A stretch of DNA of 64,000 nt from G965227875 sp965227875. Lineage in GTDB: Bacteria > Pseudomonadota > Alphaproteobacteria > Rhizobiales > JAJFHC01. The stretch is taken from positions 3,844,001 through 3,908,000 of the forward strand of contig OZ245783.1 of the NCBI GenBank assembly GCA_965227875.1. Direction: 5' to 3'. The translations under genes and the position numbers were made by a program. The notes under the pieces were generated by a model. That model was not told the origin of the DNA. It did no database searches and saw only the letters and a program-made list of their open reading frames with translations. Numbering within the stretch: position 1 is the first letter of the stretch; the number at the start of each line of letters is the position of its first letter. Below, in pieces: positions 40,735-48,309 of the stretch.

Positions 40735-41427
40735 TCACTTTGGCACAAGGGTTGGCATGGCGGAAGGTGCGGTTTCATCCTCGAGGTCGGGCCAGATCTG
40801 GGTCTGGAAGGCGAGAAACAGCGCCGCCCACGCCCCGCCCGGTTTCCGCAGGATGATGGCGCCGTCCTGGCGCTCGCGATTGTCGTTCAGGTGCCGCCCG
40901 GTGCCGCCCTGGTTCATGTGTACGTCGTGGATGCCGCGCCCCGGAACGAAGCCGAAATAGCGGTCGCGTCGCCGCGGTTCCGGGCCCCAGGGTTCACCGA
41001 AGGCGTGGATGCGCCATTCGTGGTTTTCCTGCATGGCCGTCTGGAAAAGCGGTTCCAGGACGGACTTCAGGGTGCCTGCCGGCGACGGATCGGTGAAAGG
41101 CAGGACGTTCATGCGGTCCCGCGAAAGGCCGAACCCGCCGCGCACATAGTCGAGCCTGAGCGTGTCGAACAGCGGCGAGAGAAGATCGTAGTGGCCTTCG
41201 TCCAGTTCCTTGAGGTCGTCCACGATGGGATGGTCGAACGGATCCGCCATATGGAACAGCAGTTCGTCGGGCTGTTTCGCCGAGTGGACGTTGAGCGCGA
41301 TGCGGTGGGGAACGTCGTTCTCGATCACGAAGATCTGCATGTGCTTGCCGCCCTTGGGGTCATGGTCGTAGTCGAGGCCGTGGACGGCGCCGCTGAGCAG
41401 GCTGTAGGCATGCGCTTTTTTAGTCAT
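40735..41427 (-). CDS. DUF2278 protein
   Basis: 230 residues. KGGKHMQIFVIENDVPHRIALNVHSAKQPDELLFHMADPFDHPI, LRLDYVRGGFGLSRDRMNVLP, FGEPWGPEP, FGFVPGRGIHDVHMNQGGTG and LFLAFQTQIWP match DUF2278 throughout, including the invariant GIHDVHMNQG. Function is unknown; members are often induced by stress and soluble. Starts with ATG 41427 and is divergent from rtcB across about 150 bp. Confidence 0.82.
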   Translation of the reverse strand: MTKKAHAYSLLSGAVHGLDYDHDPKGGKHMQIFVIENDVPHRIALNVHSAKQPDELLFHMADPFDHPIVDDLKELDEGHYDLLSPLFDTLRLDYVRGGFGLSRDRMNVLPFTDPSPAGTLKSVLEPLFQTAMQENHEWRIHAFGEPWGPEPRRRDRYFGFVPGRGIHDVHMNQGGTGRHLNDNRERQDGAIILRKPGGAWAALFLAFQTQIWPDLEDETAPSAMPTLVPK

Positions 41428-41575
41428 GCATCAAGCACTTATCCGATGGCGTAGGGCAGGGCAACCATGGCATTTCGGCTCTTCGAAACAAATCTCGGGA
41501 AAATTCGACGGACAATCGTGGCCGCCTGCGTTTCAACAGGTTCGGGGCTGATAGTACCCTGTGAAAGGAAACGCG

Positions 41576-42793
41576 ATGACCGGACATGAAACCATCGAGA
41601 CGGGAGACGCCGTCATCAAGGCCTGGACGAAAGGCGTTCCGGTCGACGACGGTGCGCGCCGCCAGCTCGAGAACATCGCCCGCCTGCCGTTCATCCACAG
41701 TCACGTGGCCGTTATGCCGGATGTGCATTACGGGCGCGGCGCGACGGTCGGCTCCGTCATCGCCACGCGTGGTGCCATCGTTCCGGCGGCCGTCGGGGTC
41801 GACATAGGATGCGGCATGATGGCCGTGCGGACCGATCTCGCCGCAAGCCGGCTCCCGGACAGCCTCTCGCGCATCCGCTCGGATATCGAGCGGGCGGTGC
41901 CGCATGGCGGCGTCGGACTGAAGGGGGGCTGGAACAGGAGCATCCCGGCCCGCGTCGGCAACAAGTACGGTGCGTCCGGCCTGCATGACAGGCTGGAGGA
42001 ACTCGAGGCACGTCACCCGTCCCTGCGCGGCGCGAACTCATCCGTGCACATGGCCACGCTCGGCGGTGGGAATCATTTCATCGAGGTGTGTCTCGACGAG
42101 GAGGACCGTGTCTGGGTGATGCTGCATTCGGGTAGCCGCGGCGTGGGCAACCGCATCGGGACCTATTTCATCGAGGCTGCCAGGCGGCACCTCGAGAAGA
42201 AGGTGCTCGGCCATGCCCTGCCGGACCGGGACCTCGCCTATTTCACCGAGGGCGAGGGGACGATGTTCGACGATTACATGACGGCGGTGCTGTGGGCCCA
42301 GGACTTCGCGTCCCTCAACCGCGAACTGATGATGGAGCGGACGCTGGAGGCCATGCGCAAGTCGCTGCCCAAGTTTAGGACCGAAAAACGCGCGGTCAAC
42401 TGCCATCACAACTATGTCGCCCGCGAGACCCATTTCGGCGAGGACGTCTGGGTCACGCGCAAAGGGGCGGTGCGGGCGCGTGAAGGCGACCTGGGGATCA
42501 TTCCCGGCTCCATGGGCGCCAGGTCGTTCATCGTGCGTGGCCGCGGCAATGCCGACAGCTTCCAGTCCTGTTCCCACGGCGCGGGCCGGATCATGAGCCG
42601 TGCCGAGGCCAAGAAGCGGTTCACCGTTCACGATCATGCCGCGGCCACGTCCGGGATCGAATGCAGGAAGGACGCGGCCGTGCTCGACGAGACCCCGGGC
42701 GCCTACAAGGACATAGATGCCGTGATGGCCGCCCAGGAAGACCTGGTCGATATCGTCCACACGCTCAGGCAGGTCGTCTGCGTGAAAGGTTAG
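41576..42793 (+). CDS. rtcB: RtcB RNA ligase
   Basis: 405 residues from ATG 41576 with AAAGGA upstream. VGVDIGCGM holds D76 and metal-binding C79; LGGGNHFIEV holds N166/H167; HSGSRGVG, CHHNYV (H277-278) and SCSHGAGR with H334, the histidine guanylylated by GTP. RtcB joins 2',3'-cyclic phosphate or 3'-phosphate RNA ends to 5'-OH ends, acting in RNA repair and ribosome rescue. No archease, RtcA or RtcR (sigma-54 activator) is adjacent, so this is a stand-alone form. Convergent with the ABM gene. Confidence 0.9.
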   Translation: MTGHETIETGDAVIKAWTKGVPVDDGARRQLENIARLPFIHSHVAVMPDVHYGRGATVGSVIATRGAIVPAAVGVDIGCGMMAVRTDLAASRLPDSLSRIRSDIERAVPHGGVGLKGGWNRSIPARVGNKYGASGLHDRLEELEARHPSLRGANSSVHMATLGGGNHFIEVCLDEEDRVWVMLHSGSRGVGNRIGTYFIEAARRHLEKKVLGHALPDRDLAYFTEGEGTMFDDYMTAVLWAQDFASLNRELMMERTLEAMRKSLPKFRTEKRAVNCHHNYVARETHFGEDVWVTRKGAVRAREGDLGIIPGSMGARSFIVRGRGNADSFQSCSHGAGRIMSRAEAKKRFTVHDHAAATSGIECRKDAAVLDETPGAYKDIDAVMAAQEDLVDIVHTLRQVVCVKG

Positions 42794-42817
42794 GCCGGAG
42801 ATGGTCGGGCATCGGGT

Positions 42818-42846
42818 CCCGTCCGGACGATCGTCGTCCGGGCGGG
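42818..42846. terminator. Long hairpin between convergent rtcB and ABM genes
   Basis: CCCGTCCGGACGA and TCGTCCGGGCGGG form a 13-bp stem with one G-U-type mismatch and a 3-base loop, 25 bases after the rtcB stop and 11 before the ABM stop. No T-run, so it may work as a bidirectional barrier rather than a classical terminator. Confidence 0.5.
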
Positions 42847-42856
42847 ATGGCGGCGT

Positions 42857-43192
42857 TCAGCCGATGGCGTCCGCCGGGGCCTCCGCGCGTTCGTGCATTC
42901 CGTAGTCGCGGATGACCGACAAGACCCGCAGGCGGTAGTCCTCGAAGATGTCGCCGCGGCCGCGGGCCTGCGCCACACGATGCTCGGCGTGATTCCGCCA
43001 GGCTTTCAGCGCGTCTTCGTCCCGCCAGAACGACAGAGACAGGATCTTTCCTTCATCCGTGAGACTCTTGAACCGCTCCACCGATATGAACCCGTCCATC
43101 TTCTCGAGTTCCGGTTTGAGGCCGGCGGCGATATCGAGATAGGCCTCCACGGCGTCGCTCTTCGGGCGTACTTCGAATATGACGGCAAGCAT
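42857..43192 (-). CDS. Antibiotic-biosynthesis-monooxygenase (ABM) domain protein
   Basis: 111 residues from ATG 43192 (GGAGGATT upstream at 11 bases). MLAVIFEVRPKSDAVEAYLDIAAGLKPELEKMDGFISVERF, LSLSFWRDEDALKAWRNHAEHR and FEDYRLRVLSVIRDYG are the ferredoxin-like ABM fold. Stand-alone members act as small dimeric monooxygenases or heme-degrading-like proteins; without further context the role is unknown. Confidence 0.8.
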   Translation of the reverse strand: MLAVIFEVRPKSDAVEAYLDIAAGLKPELEKMDGFISVERFKSLTDEGKILSLSFWRDEDALKAWRNHAEHRVAQARGRGDIFEDYRLRVLSVIRDYGMHERAEAPADAIG

Positions 43193-43304
43193 GGGAACGT
43201 GAATCCTCCGGGGTTTCGTCTGCCTCATTGTCGGCGGCGGTCGACAGCAGCGCGATTTTGGATACACTGTAGACCGATTTCAATTTGGCAGCCGGATAGA
43301 TTTC

Positions 43305-43427
43305 ATGGGCAAAAAGGGAGAGCGGAACGGGCTCCTGTCTCGCAGCATGATCGTGCTGGTGAGTTGCGGAATCGCCGTTGCCGTCGTGATCTTCATGATC
43401 CTCCGCAGCGTCCCGCAAAACTTCTGA
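43305..43427 (+). CDS. Putative 40-aa single-pass membrane protein
   Basis: ATG 43305 to TGA 43425-43427. MGKKGERNGLLSRSM is basic; MIVLVSCGIAVAVVIFMILR is a single membrane helix, followed by SVPQNF. The positive-inside layout is consistent with a small inner-membrane protein. SD is weak (GGAT). Sits alone between ABM and the saccharopine gene; no family recognised. Confidence 0.5.
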   Translation: MGKKGERNGLLSRSMIVLVSCGIAVAVVIFMILRSVPQNF

Positions 43428-43463
43428 CGGCACGTTCCGCGGGAGAGCCCCCGCAACCGCATT

Positions 43464-44609
43464 TCACAGGGTGATGTTTTCCGCACGGAACCCGATGCCG
43501 TGTTCGCTCAGCCGCGACAGCCAACGACGGGCTTCCGCCGGATCGCTTGTGCCCATGTGCACGCCCGCGGGCACGCGGCCGTCCAGTATGGCCTCGATGG
43601 CCGTCGCCCCGGCGAGCGAAACGGTGCGTGCCATGGCGGTCTGCCAGCCGCTTCCGCGTTCGTCCAGGCTCAGGGAAGCGTGCCATTTGTCGCCGTCCGG
43701 CCCTTCGCTCGACAGCGCGACATAAAGCAGGACCCGGTCCTTTTCGCCTTCGTCGTACTGGTAATCGTTCCACAGGCGTTCGCTGAGCGCGCGCAACGTG
43801 TCCATGTCCGCGGTTTCGACGGTGGCGAAGATGTCCGACCATGCTTTCGTCCATCCGCCAAGACGCAGGGTCCCGCGGACGAAAGTCCGGAGATTGCCCA
43901 CCGTGTCGAGACCGTACTCCGGGATGTAGGCGACGCTGTCCCGGTTCGCGTAGACTTCGAACTCCTCGCCGAGCACGTTGATGGTTTCCACTTCGGTCCA
44001 CGCCTTGTTCGTCACGTGGACCTCGCCGTCCTTGATGGACCGGGCCTCGTTCTTCAGTGCCGTCAGCACACCGAGCGGCGTCCAACTGAACTTGTAGCGA
44101 AAATCGTTCGGCACGGCGGGCACGCCGCCGCAGTGCGAGACGAAATCGACCGTTCTGTCCGGACCCAGTACACCGGCCTTGCGTGCCTCGTCGACAAGCA
44201 CATGCGCGAACAGGTGATCGATCCCCGGGTCCACCCCGCATTCGTTCATGATCGTGACACCCTTGGCGATTGCCTGACTGTCGAGCGACCGCATGTCTTC
44301 GGACAGATAGCTCGTGGTGACCATGTTGGCGTCGCAGTCGAGCGCGAGCCTGGCGACCTCCGCGTGCATGGCCGCCGGCAGCATGGAGACGACGACATCG
44401 CCCGGCTGCACACGAGCGGCGAGGTCGTTCATGTCGAACCGTGCCGTCTCGAGCCCGGCCTCGTTCGACACGTGCTCCCTGACCGCGTCCGCCTTCTCCA
44501 GCGTCCGGTTCCACAGGGTCACGTTGCCGCGTTCATTGGCCAGTGCGACGATGCCCGGCACGGAAGACAGTCCGGCCCCCAGCCAGTGCACACGTGAATT
44601 TTCGCTCAT
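43464..44609 (-). CDS. Saccharopine dehydrogenase (Lys9/saccharopine reductase type)
   Basis: 381 residues from ATG 44609 (SD AGGAGAGG). MSENSRVHWLGAGLSSVPGIVAL is the NAD(P) Rossmann start, followed by VVVSMLPAAMHAEVARLALD, NMVTTSYLSEDMRSLD and NECGVDPGIDHLFAHVLVDEA, all typical of saccharopine dehydrogenase/Lys9 and carboxynorspermidine dehydrogenase. With the Lys1-like neighbor 35 bases upstream it forms a candidate two-protein saccharopine pathway for lysine degradation or formation (saccharopine to aminoadipate semialdehyde plus glutamate). Carboxynorspermidine activity is an alternative. Confidence 0.85.
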   Translation of the reverse strand: MSENSRVHWLGAGLSSVPGIVALANERGNVTLWNRTLEKADAVREHVSNEAGLETARFDMNDLAARVQPGDVVVSMLPAAMHAEVARLALDCDANMVTTSYLSEDMRSLDSQAIAKGVTIMNECGVDPGIDHLFAHVLVDEARKAGVLGPDRTVDFVSHCGGVPAVPNDFRYKFSWTPLGVLTALKNEARSIKDGEVHVTNKAWTEVETINVLGEEFEVYANRDSVAYIPEYGLDTVGNLRTFVRGTLRLGGWTKAWSDIFATVETADMDTLRALSERLWNDYQYDEGEKDRVLLYVALSSEGPDGDKWHASLSLDERGSGWQTAMARTVSLAGATAIEAILDGRVPAGVHMGTSDPAEARRWLSRLSEHGIGFRAENITL

Positions 44610-44644
44610 GATTGCCTCTCCTGTAAGCTCCGGATCTTCCTGAT

Positions 44645-45727
44645 TTATGAGGTGCTCGCGCGCGACATGGCGGCTCCGAAGCACGAATGGCTGTTCTGCC
44701 ACACGCCGGCGAAACCGTCATTCGACAATGTCCGCAGATGAGGCAGCAGAAGTCCCGCGAAATCCTCGCTGCTCTCCCTTGGCAGGAGCGAGGGCAGGTT
44801 GTCGATCGCGATAAGGTCCACTCCTTTGCCACCGTGCGCTCCTATGGTGAGATAGGGGGCATCCCACTCCGTGGCGGCGTCGTAGAACGGCAATGGATTG
44901 ATGTCGCTGGTCGGGTCGCAGCTGACGTCCGAGATGACCGAGAGCCGGTGTCCGGCCTCCAGTTCCCGGCGCGTCAGAAACGGCTCGATTTTTTCCGTCA
45001 CGAGGGCGCAGTTCACGAATATGTCGTGGTCGAGCAGGGCCGCGCGGTCGAGAGGACGGGTTTCGGCAACGTCCCAGCGCGTCACCTCCGCGCCATGTCG
45101 CTCCGCGAGGTCGCAGGCGCCGCGCCCGCTTCTGCCGAGCGCACCGATCACGACCACGCGCGGTGGCCGGGCGTTGCCGGAAGCCAGTTCCCGTATCTCG
45201 CGGTCCAGGGCATCAGCGTCTTCGTAGGGTGAAAGGCCGTCGTCAAGAACCGAGCCGCCCTTGTTGCGCGACAGCCAGTGCTGAAGGGCCAGGGCGGATC
45301 CCATATATCCCGCCCAGTAACCGAACGCGGCGACCCGGCGTCCGTCTTCGTCGGTCATGTACTCGATGTCGAGCAGCCTGCCTCCGCCGCGCCTGAACCT
45401 TTCGAGGAACTCGCGCCATCCGCGCTGGTCCTTGTAGGCATGGCCGAAGAAAATGTGGGTGTGCTCGAGGGTGTCCGGCTCGTCCGGCAGTTCCTTGAGG
45501 CCGAGGATGATCGCGTCGGAGGGAGCGGCGGTCCATGATCCCGCTTCGGCCATCCCGCAGCCCGTTTCTTCGTAGGCTTTGTCGGCGATGATCCGCGTGG
45601 CGGAGCGTTCCACCGTGATCCGGAAACCGTCTTCGAGAAGCGTGCGGACCCCGTCCGGCGTCAGCGGCGTTCGCCGTTCGGTAGGTCTTGCTTCGGCACG
45701 CAGCCAGATATGGGGGCGTTCGGTCAT
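44645..45727 (-). CDS. Saccharopine dehydrogenase (NAD, lysine-forming; Lys1-like)
   Basis: 360 residues. IWLRAEARPTERRTPLTPDGVRTLLEDGFRITVERSATRII with the AlaDh_PNT-type N-domain, GHAYKDQRGWREFLERF, DIEYMTDEDGRRVAAFGYWAGYMGSALALQHW, VVIGALGRSGRGACDLAERHG (NAD) and LPFYDAATEWDAPYLTIGAHGGKG fit Lys1, which joins lysine and 2-oxoglutarate. The paired Lys9-like gene is downstream, so together they resemble the separated LKR/SDH proteins of marine alphaproteobacteria. Starts 38 bases after the ADH gene stop; no strong SD was seen. Confidence 0.85.
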   Translation of the reverse strand: MTERPHIWLRAEARPTERRTPLTPDGVRTLLEDGFRITVERSATRIIADKAYEETGCGMAEAGSWTAAPSDAIILGLKELPDEPDTLEHTHIFFGHAYKDQRGWREFLERFRRGGGRLLDIEYMTDEDGRRVAAFGYWAGYMGSALALQHWLSRNKGGSVLDDGLSPYEDADALDREIRELASGNARPPRVVVIGALGRSGRGACDLAERHGAEVTRWDVAETRPLDRAALLDHDIFVNCALVTEKIEPFLTRRELEAGHRLSVISDVSCDPTSDINPLPFYDAATEWDAPYLTIGAHGGKGVDLIAIDNLPSLLPRESSEDFAGLLLPHLRTLSNDGFAGVWQNSHSCFGAAMSRASTS

Positions 45728-45764
45728 GGTGTCAGGCAGGTCCGTCGGTTTGGATCCGGTGGGT

Positions 45765-46844
45765 TCAGAACGTGATGACGTTGCGAAGCGCCTCGCCCCG
45801 GCGAACGGAGTCGATGGCCTCGTTGATGCGGTCGATCGGATAACGGCCCGATATCAGTTCGTCGAGCTTCAGGCGGCCCTGACGGTACAGGTCGACCAGT
45901 TGCGGGATGTCGACCTTGACGCGGGTTGCGCCCATCTTGCTGCCGACGATGCGCTTGCTCTGGTCGGCGAGGTCGAGAGGATCGAAGGAACTGGTGACGC
46001 CGACGGGCGTCATGCCGACGATGACGACGCTGCCGCCGCGTTTGATCAGCTTGTAGCCCTGCTCGATCGCGGGAAGGGCGCCGACGGTCACGAAGGCGAA
46101 ATCGACCCCGCGTCCATCCGTGATCGCGGTGATCTGCTCGACCGCGTCCGCATCCGAACCGTTGACGGCATGCGTGGCGCCGAAAGTCCGGGCCGCCTCG
46201 AGTTTGTCCGGAGAGAGGTCGACCGCGACGATCCGGCGGGCGCCGCACAGGACGGCCCCCTGCACGCTGTTCAGTCCGACGCCGCCTGTCCCGATCACGG
46301 CAACGTCCGATCCCGCCGGTACGCGGGCGGTGTTGGTCACGGCGCCAAGGCCGGTAATGACGCCGCAGGCCAGTAGAGAAGCGCTCTCGAGCGGCACGTC
46401 CTTCGGAATGATGGCCACCTGGGAAGCGTCGACCGTCGCCACCTCAGCGAACGCGCCGGTCCGCAGTCCCTGGACCACGGGTTTGCCGTCAGCGCCCGTC
46501 AGCGGGCTGTTTTTGTCCAGCGGAAAGGTGGTGTCGCACATCACCGCATGCCCCTGGGCGCAGTAATGGCACTCTCCGCACGAACGGATAAGCGTCACGA
46601 CGACGTGGTCGCCGACGTCTATTCCGCCGACACCTTCACCAACCTTCTCGACCACGCCGGCCGCCTCGTGGCCGTAAACCGCCGGCAGCGTGCCGCCCCA
46701 GCCTCCGTCCATGTAGATGATGTCGGAATGACAGATCGCGCAGGCGCGGATGCGAACCTGGACTTCACCGGCGCCGGGCGAGGCGGCCTCGAGGTCTTCT
46801 ATGGTCAGGGGTTTCCCGAACTCCCTGCAGACTGCTGCCTTCAT
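45765..46844 (-). CDS. Zinc-dependent alcohol dehydrogenase (MDR)
   Basis: 359 residues from ATG 46844. Catalytic zinc: C (ICHSD), H-E (GHEAAG), and a later cysteine (LLACGVITGLGAV). Structural zinc: CGECHYCAQGHAVMC. NAD site: IGTGGVGLNSVQGA. The layout is that of class III/formaldehyde-type dehydrogenases. It lies upstream of the saccharopine pair on the same strand (37-base gap) and could handle the aldehyde of that pathway (aminoadipate semialdehyde) or an unrelated alcohol; an oxidising aldehyde dehydrogenase would be expected for the former and is absent. Confidence 0.85.
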   Translation of the reverse strand: MKAAVCREFGKPLTIEDLEAASPGAGEVQVRIRACAICHSDIIYMDGGWGGTLPAVYGHEAAGVVEKVGEGVGGIDVGDHVVVTLIRSCGECHYCAQGHAVMCDTTFPLDKNSPLTGADGKPVVQGLRTGAFAEVATVDASQVAIIPKDVPLESASLLACGVITGLGAVTNTARVPAGSDVAVIGTGGVGLNSVQGAVLCGARRIVAVDLSPDKLEAARTFGATHAVNGSDADAVEQITAITDGRGVDFAFVTVGALPAIEQGYKLIKRGGSVVIVGMTPVGVTSSFDPLDLADQSKRIVGSKMGATRVKVDIPQLVDLYRQGRLKLDELISGRYPIDRINEAIDSVRRGEALRNVITF

Positions 46845-46930
46845 GTCGTGTTTCTCCGTGAGGCGGGAACGGCACATTCGTACCGGAAGTCGCAACCTCT
46901 ATGCGTTGACCCGTGCGGTCCGCAACTGAA

Positions 46931-47386
46931 TTATTTCCGATCGTGCTTTCGCGGACCGTGCCAGTCCGGTTGCGCGCCCGATCCACCGGCCTGGAAACGC
47001 GGCAGGTCGTCGTCGATCTCGAACCATTCGAGCTGTTCTCCCGCATGCACGTGACCGCGCGGCTGCAGGGCATTCGGATCGTCGAGCGACGCGACATAGA
47101 AATGGGTCTCGCCGGGAAATGCGTCGGACGCAAAGGAGACGGGCGTCCCGCACGATAGGCAGAAGCTTCTCCGGACACCCGGAGAGGATTCGTAGACGGC
47201 GGGCGTCTCACCGGTCAGGGACCACTTGCCGTCATCGACACCGAAAAACGCCGTTACCGGCGATGCCGTATTGCGCCGGCAACTCTCGCAATGGCAATAG
47301 GCGACCCAGTTGGGTTTGCCGCGATACTCGAAACGCGTCCGTCCGCAAAGACAGCGGCCTGCTCCCGATTCTTCCCGCGCATTCAT
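46931..47386 (-). CDS. GFA (glutathione-dependent formaldehyde-activating-like) protein
   Basis: 151 residues from ATG 47386. Zinc-binding cysteines GRCLCGRTRF, YCHCESCRRNTASPVTAFFGV and FCLSCGTPVSF, then GETHFYVASLDDP, complete the Mss4-like GFA fold. The first member of this family binds glutathione to trap formaldehyde. Most members have no tested function. The gene is divergent from nothing and ends 86 bases before the ADH gene start on the same strand. With formaldehyde-generating demethylation upstream in the window, formaldehyde handling is plausible but unproven. Confidence 0.82.
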   Translation of the reverse strand: MNAREESGAGRCLCGRTRFEYRGKPNWVAYCHCESCRRNTASPVTAFFGVDDGKWSLTGETPAVYESSPGVRRSFCLSCGTPVSFASDAFPGETHFYVASLDDPNALQPRGHVHAGEQLEWFEIDDDLPRFQAGGSGAQPDWHGPRKHDRK

Positions 47387-47462
47387 TCCCGTCTCCGATC
47401 TGCGCCTTATGAAACGGGTCGCACTCTGCGCCCGCATTCTGCTTCCGGCAAGCGAGACAGGC

Positions 47463-47493
47463 AAAAAAAGAGGCGGGTCAGTCGACCCGCCTC
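47463..47493 (-). terminator. Intrinsic terminator of the lytic transglycosylase gene
   Basis: On the minus strand GAGGCGGGTC (47493-47484) pairs with GACCCGCCTC (47479-47470) around four bases, followed by seven T (47469-47463). It begins 24 bases after the transglycosylase stop (47517). Confidence 0.8.
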
Positions 47494-47516
47494 CGTTGCC
47501 TCTATGGGTGTTCGCG

Positions 47517-48014
47517 TCACATGCGGCTGCGCACGTATTTCACGTAGTTCCGCGTGATCTTGATCTTGTGCCAGCGCCACATGTTGCCGGGACCGGCGTT
47601 GTAGCAGCCGATGGTGGCGCCGATATTGCCTTTCGCCATCTTGTGGCACTTGGACAGGTAGGCCAGACCGAGCTTGAGATTGTTCCGCGGCCGGTTCAGG
47701 TGCTTGCGCAACTGCGCATTGGACATTTTCGCGATCCGCTTGAACCCGAGAGACTTCGCCAGCCCGCGCGCGGTCGATGGCATCAGTTGCATCAGGCCGA
47801 TCTCGCCGCGCGATCCGCGCGCATTGGCCTTGTACCGGCTTTCCTTGGAAATCACGGCATCGACCAGAGAAAGGGGAAGGTGAGCAGGTTTGACCGCCTT
47901 GACGATCGGAAGTATTGCGGCCCGCCTCTTGGCGTAACCGTCCTTGGCGTAAGCGCCACTCGTCATCATCACCGCCGACGCAAGAATAGCCAGCATGACA
48001 AATACGCGTTTCAT
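47517..48014 (-). CDS. Exported lytic transglycosylase (SLT domain)
   Basis: 165 residues from ATG 48014 with a Sec signal (MKRVFVMLAILASAVMMTSGAYA). The SLT core is complete: ISKESRYKANARGSRGEIGLMQLMPSTARGLA with the catalytic glutamate in KESRY, and CYNAGPGNM. It cleaves peptidoglycan between MurNAc and GlcNAc in the periplasm. C-terminal basic tail RNYVKYVRSRM. Short, so probably the catalytic domain alone. Followed by a good terminator; monocistronic. Confidence 0.87.
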   Translation of the reverse strand: MKRVFVMLAILASAVMMTSGAYAKDGYAKRRAAILPIVKAVKPAHLPLSLVDAVISKESRYKANARGSRGEIGLMQLMPSTARGLAKSLGFKRIAKMSNAQLRKHLNRPRNNLKLGLAYLSKCHKMAKGNIGATIGCYNAGPGNMWRWHKIKITRNYVKYVRSRM

Positions 48015-48309
48015 GTTTTGAATTCCCATCAATTGTTGGAAACGGCACGACCTGTCCGGTTGCCGGCAGTCGACCTGCCAGTGCACCGCGATCAAATTTG
48101 TTTTGTGGTCCGTATCCTTTGAACCGCTCGCCCGCGGTCCGGCCCAGGTTCATGCGAGGGCGTCCCTGCGCCGCCCGCACAATTCATGGGCGCCTGTATC
48201 AAGTCACAATATGGCGATATTGCGACGCGGGATTGATTTTTGCGACGCAACATACCATGGCGGAAATGCCGCCTTTGCTTTCAGGCGGCGTTAACGACTG
48301 AAAAATACA
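48015..48309. promoter_or_regulatory. Repeat-rich region upstream of hybrid histidine kinase
   Basis: About 295 bp without a gene. Contains the palindrome CAATAT-GGCG-ATATTG (48207-48222), the direct repeat TTGCGACGC at 48220-48228 and 48240-48248 (exactly 20 bp apart, so same face of the helix), and two mutually exclusive hairpins, GGCGG/CCGCC (48259-48273) and GCCGCC/GGCGGC (48268-48289), just ahead of the start at 48310. Confidence 0.5.
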
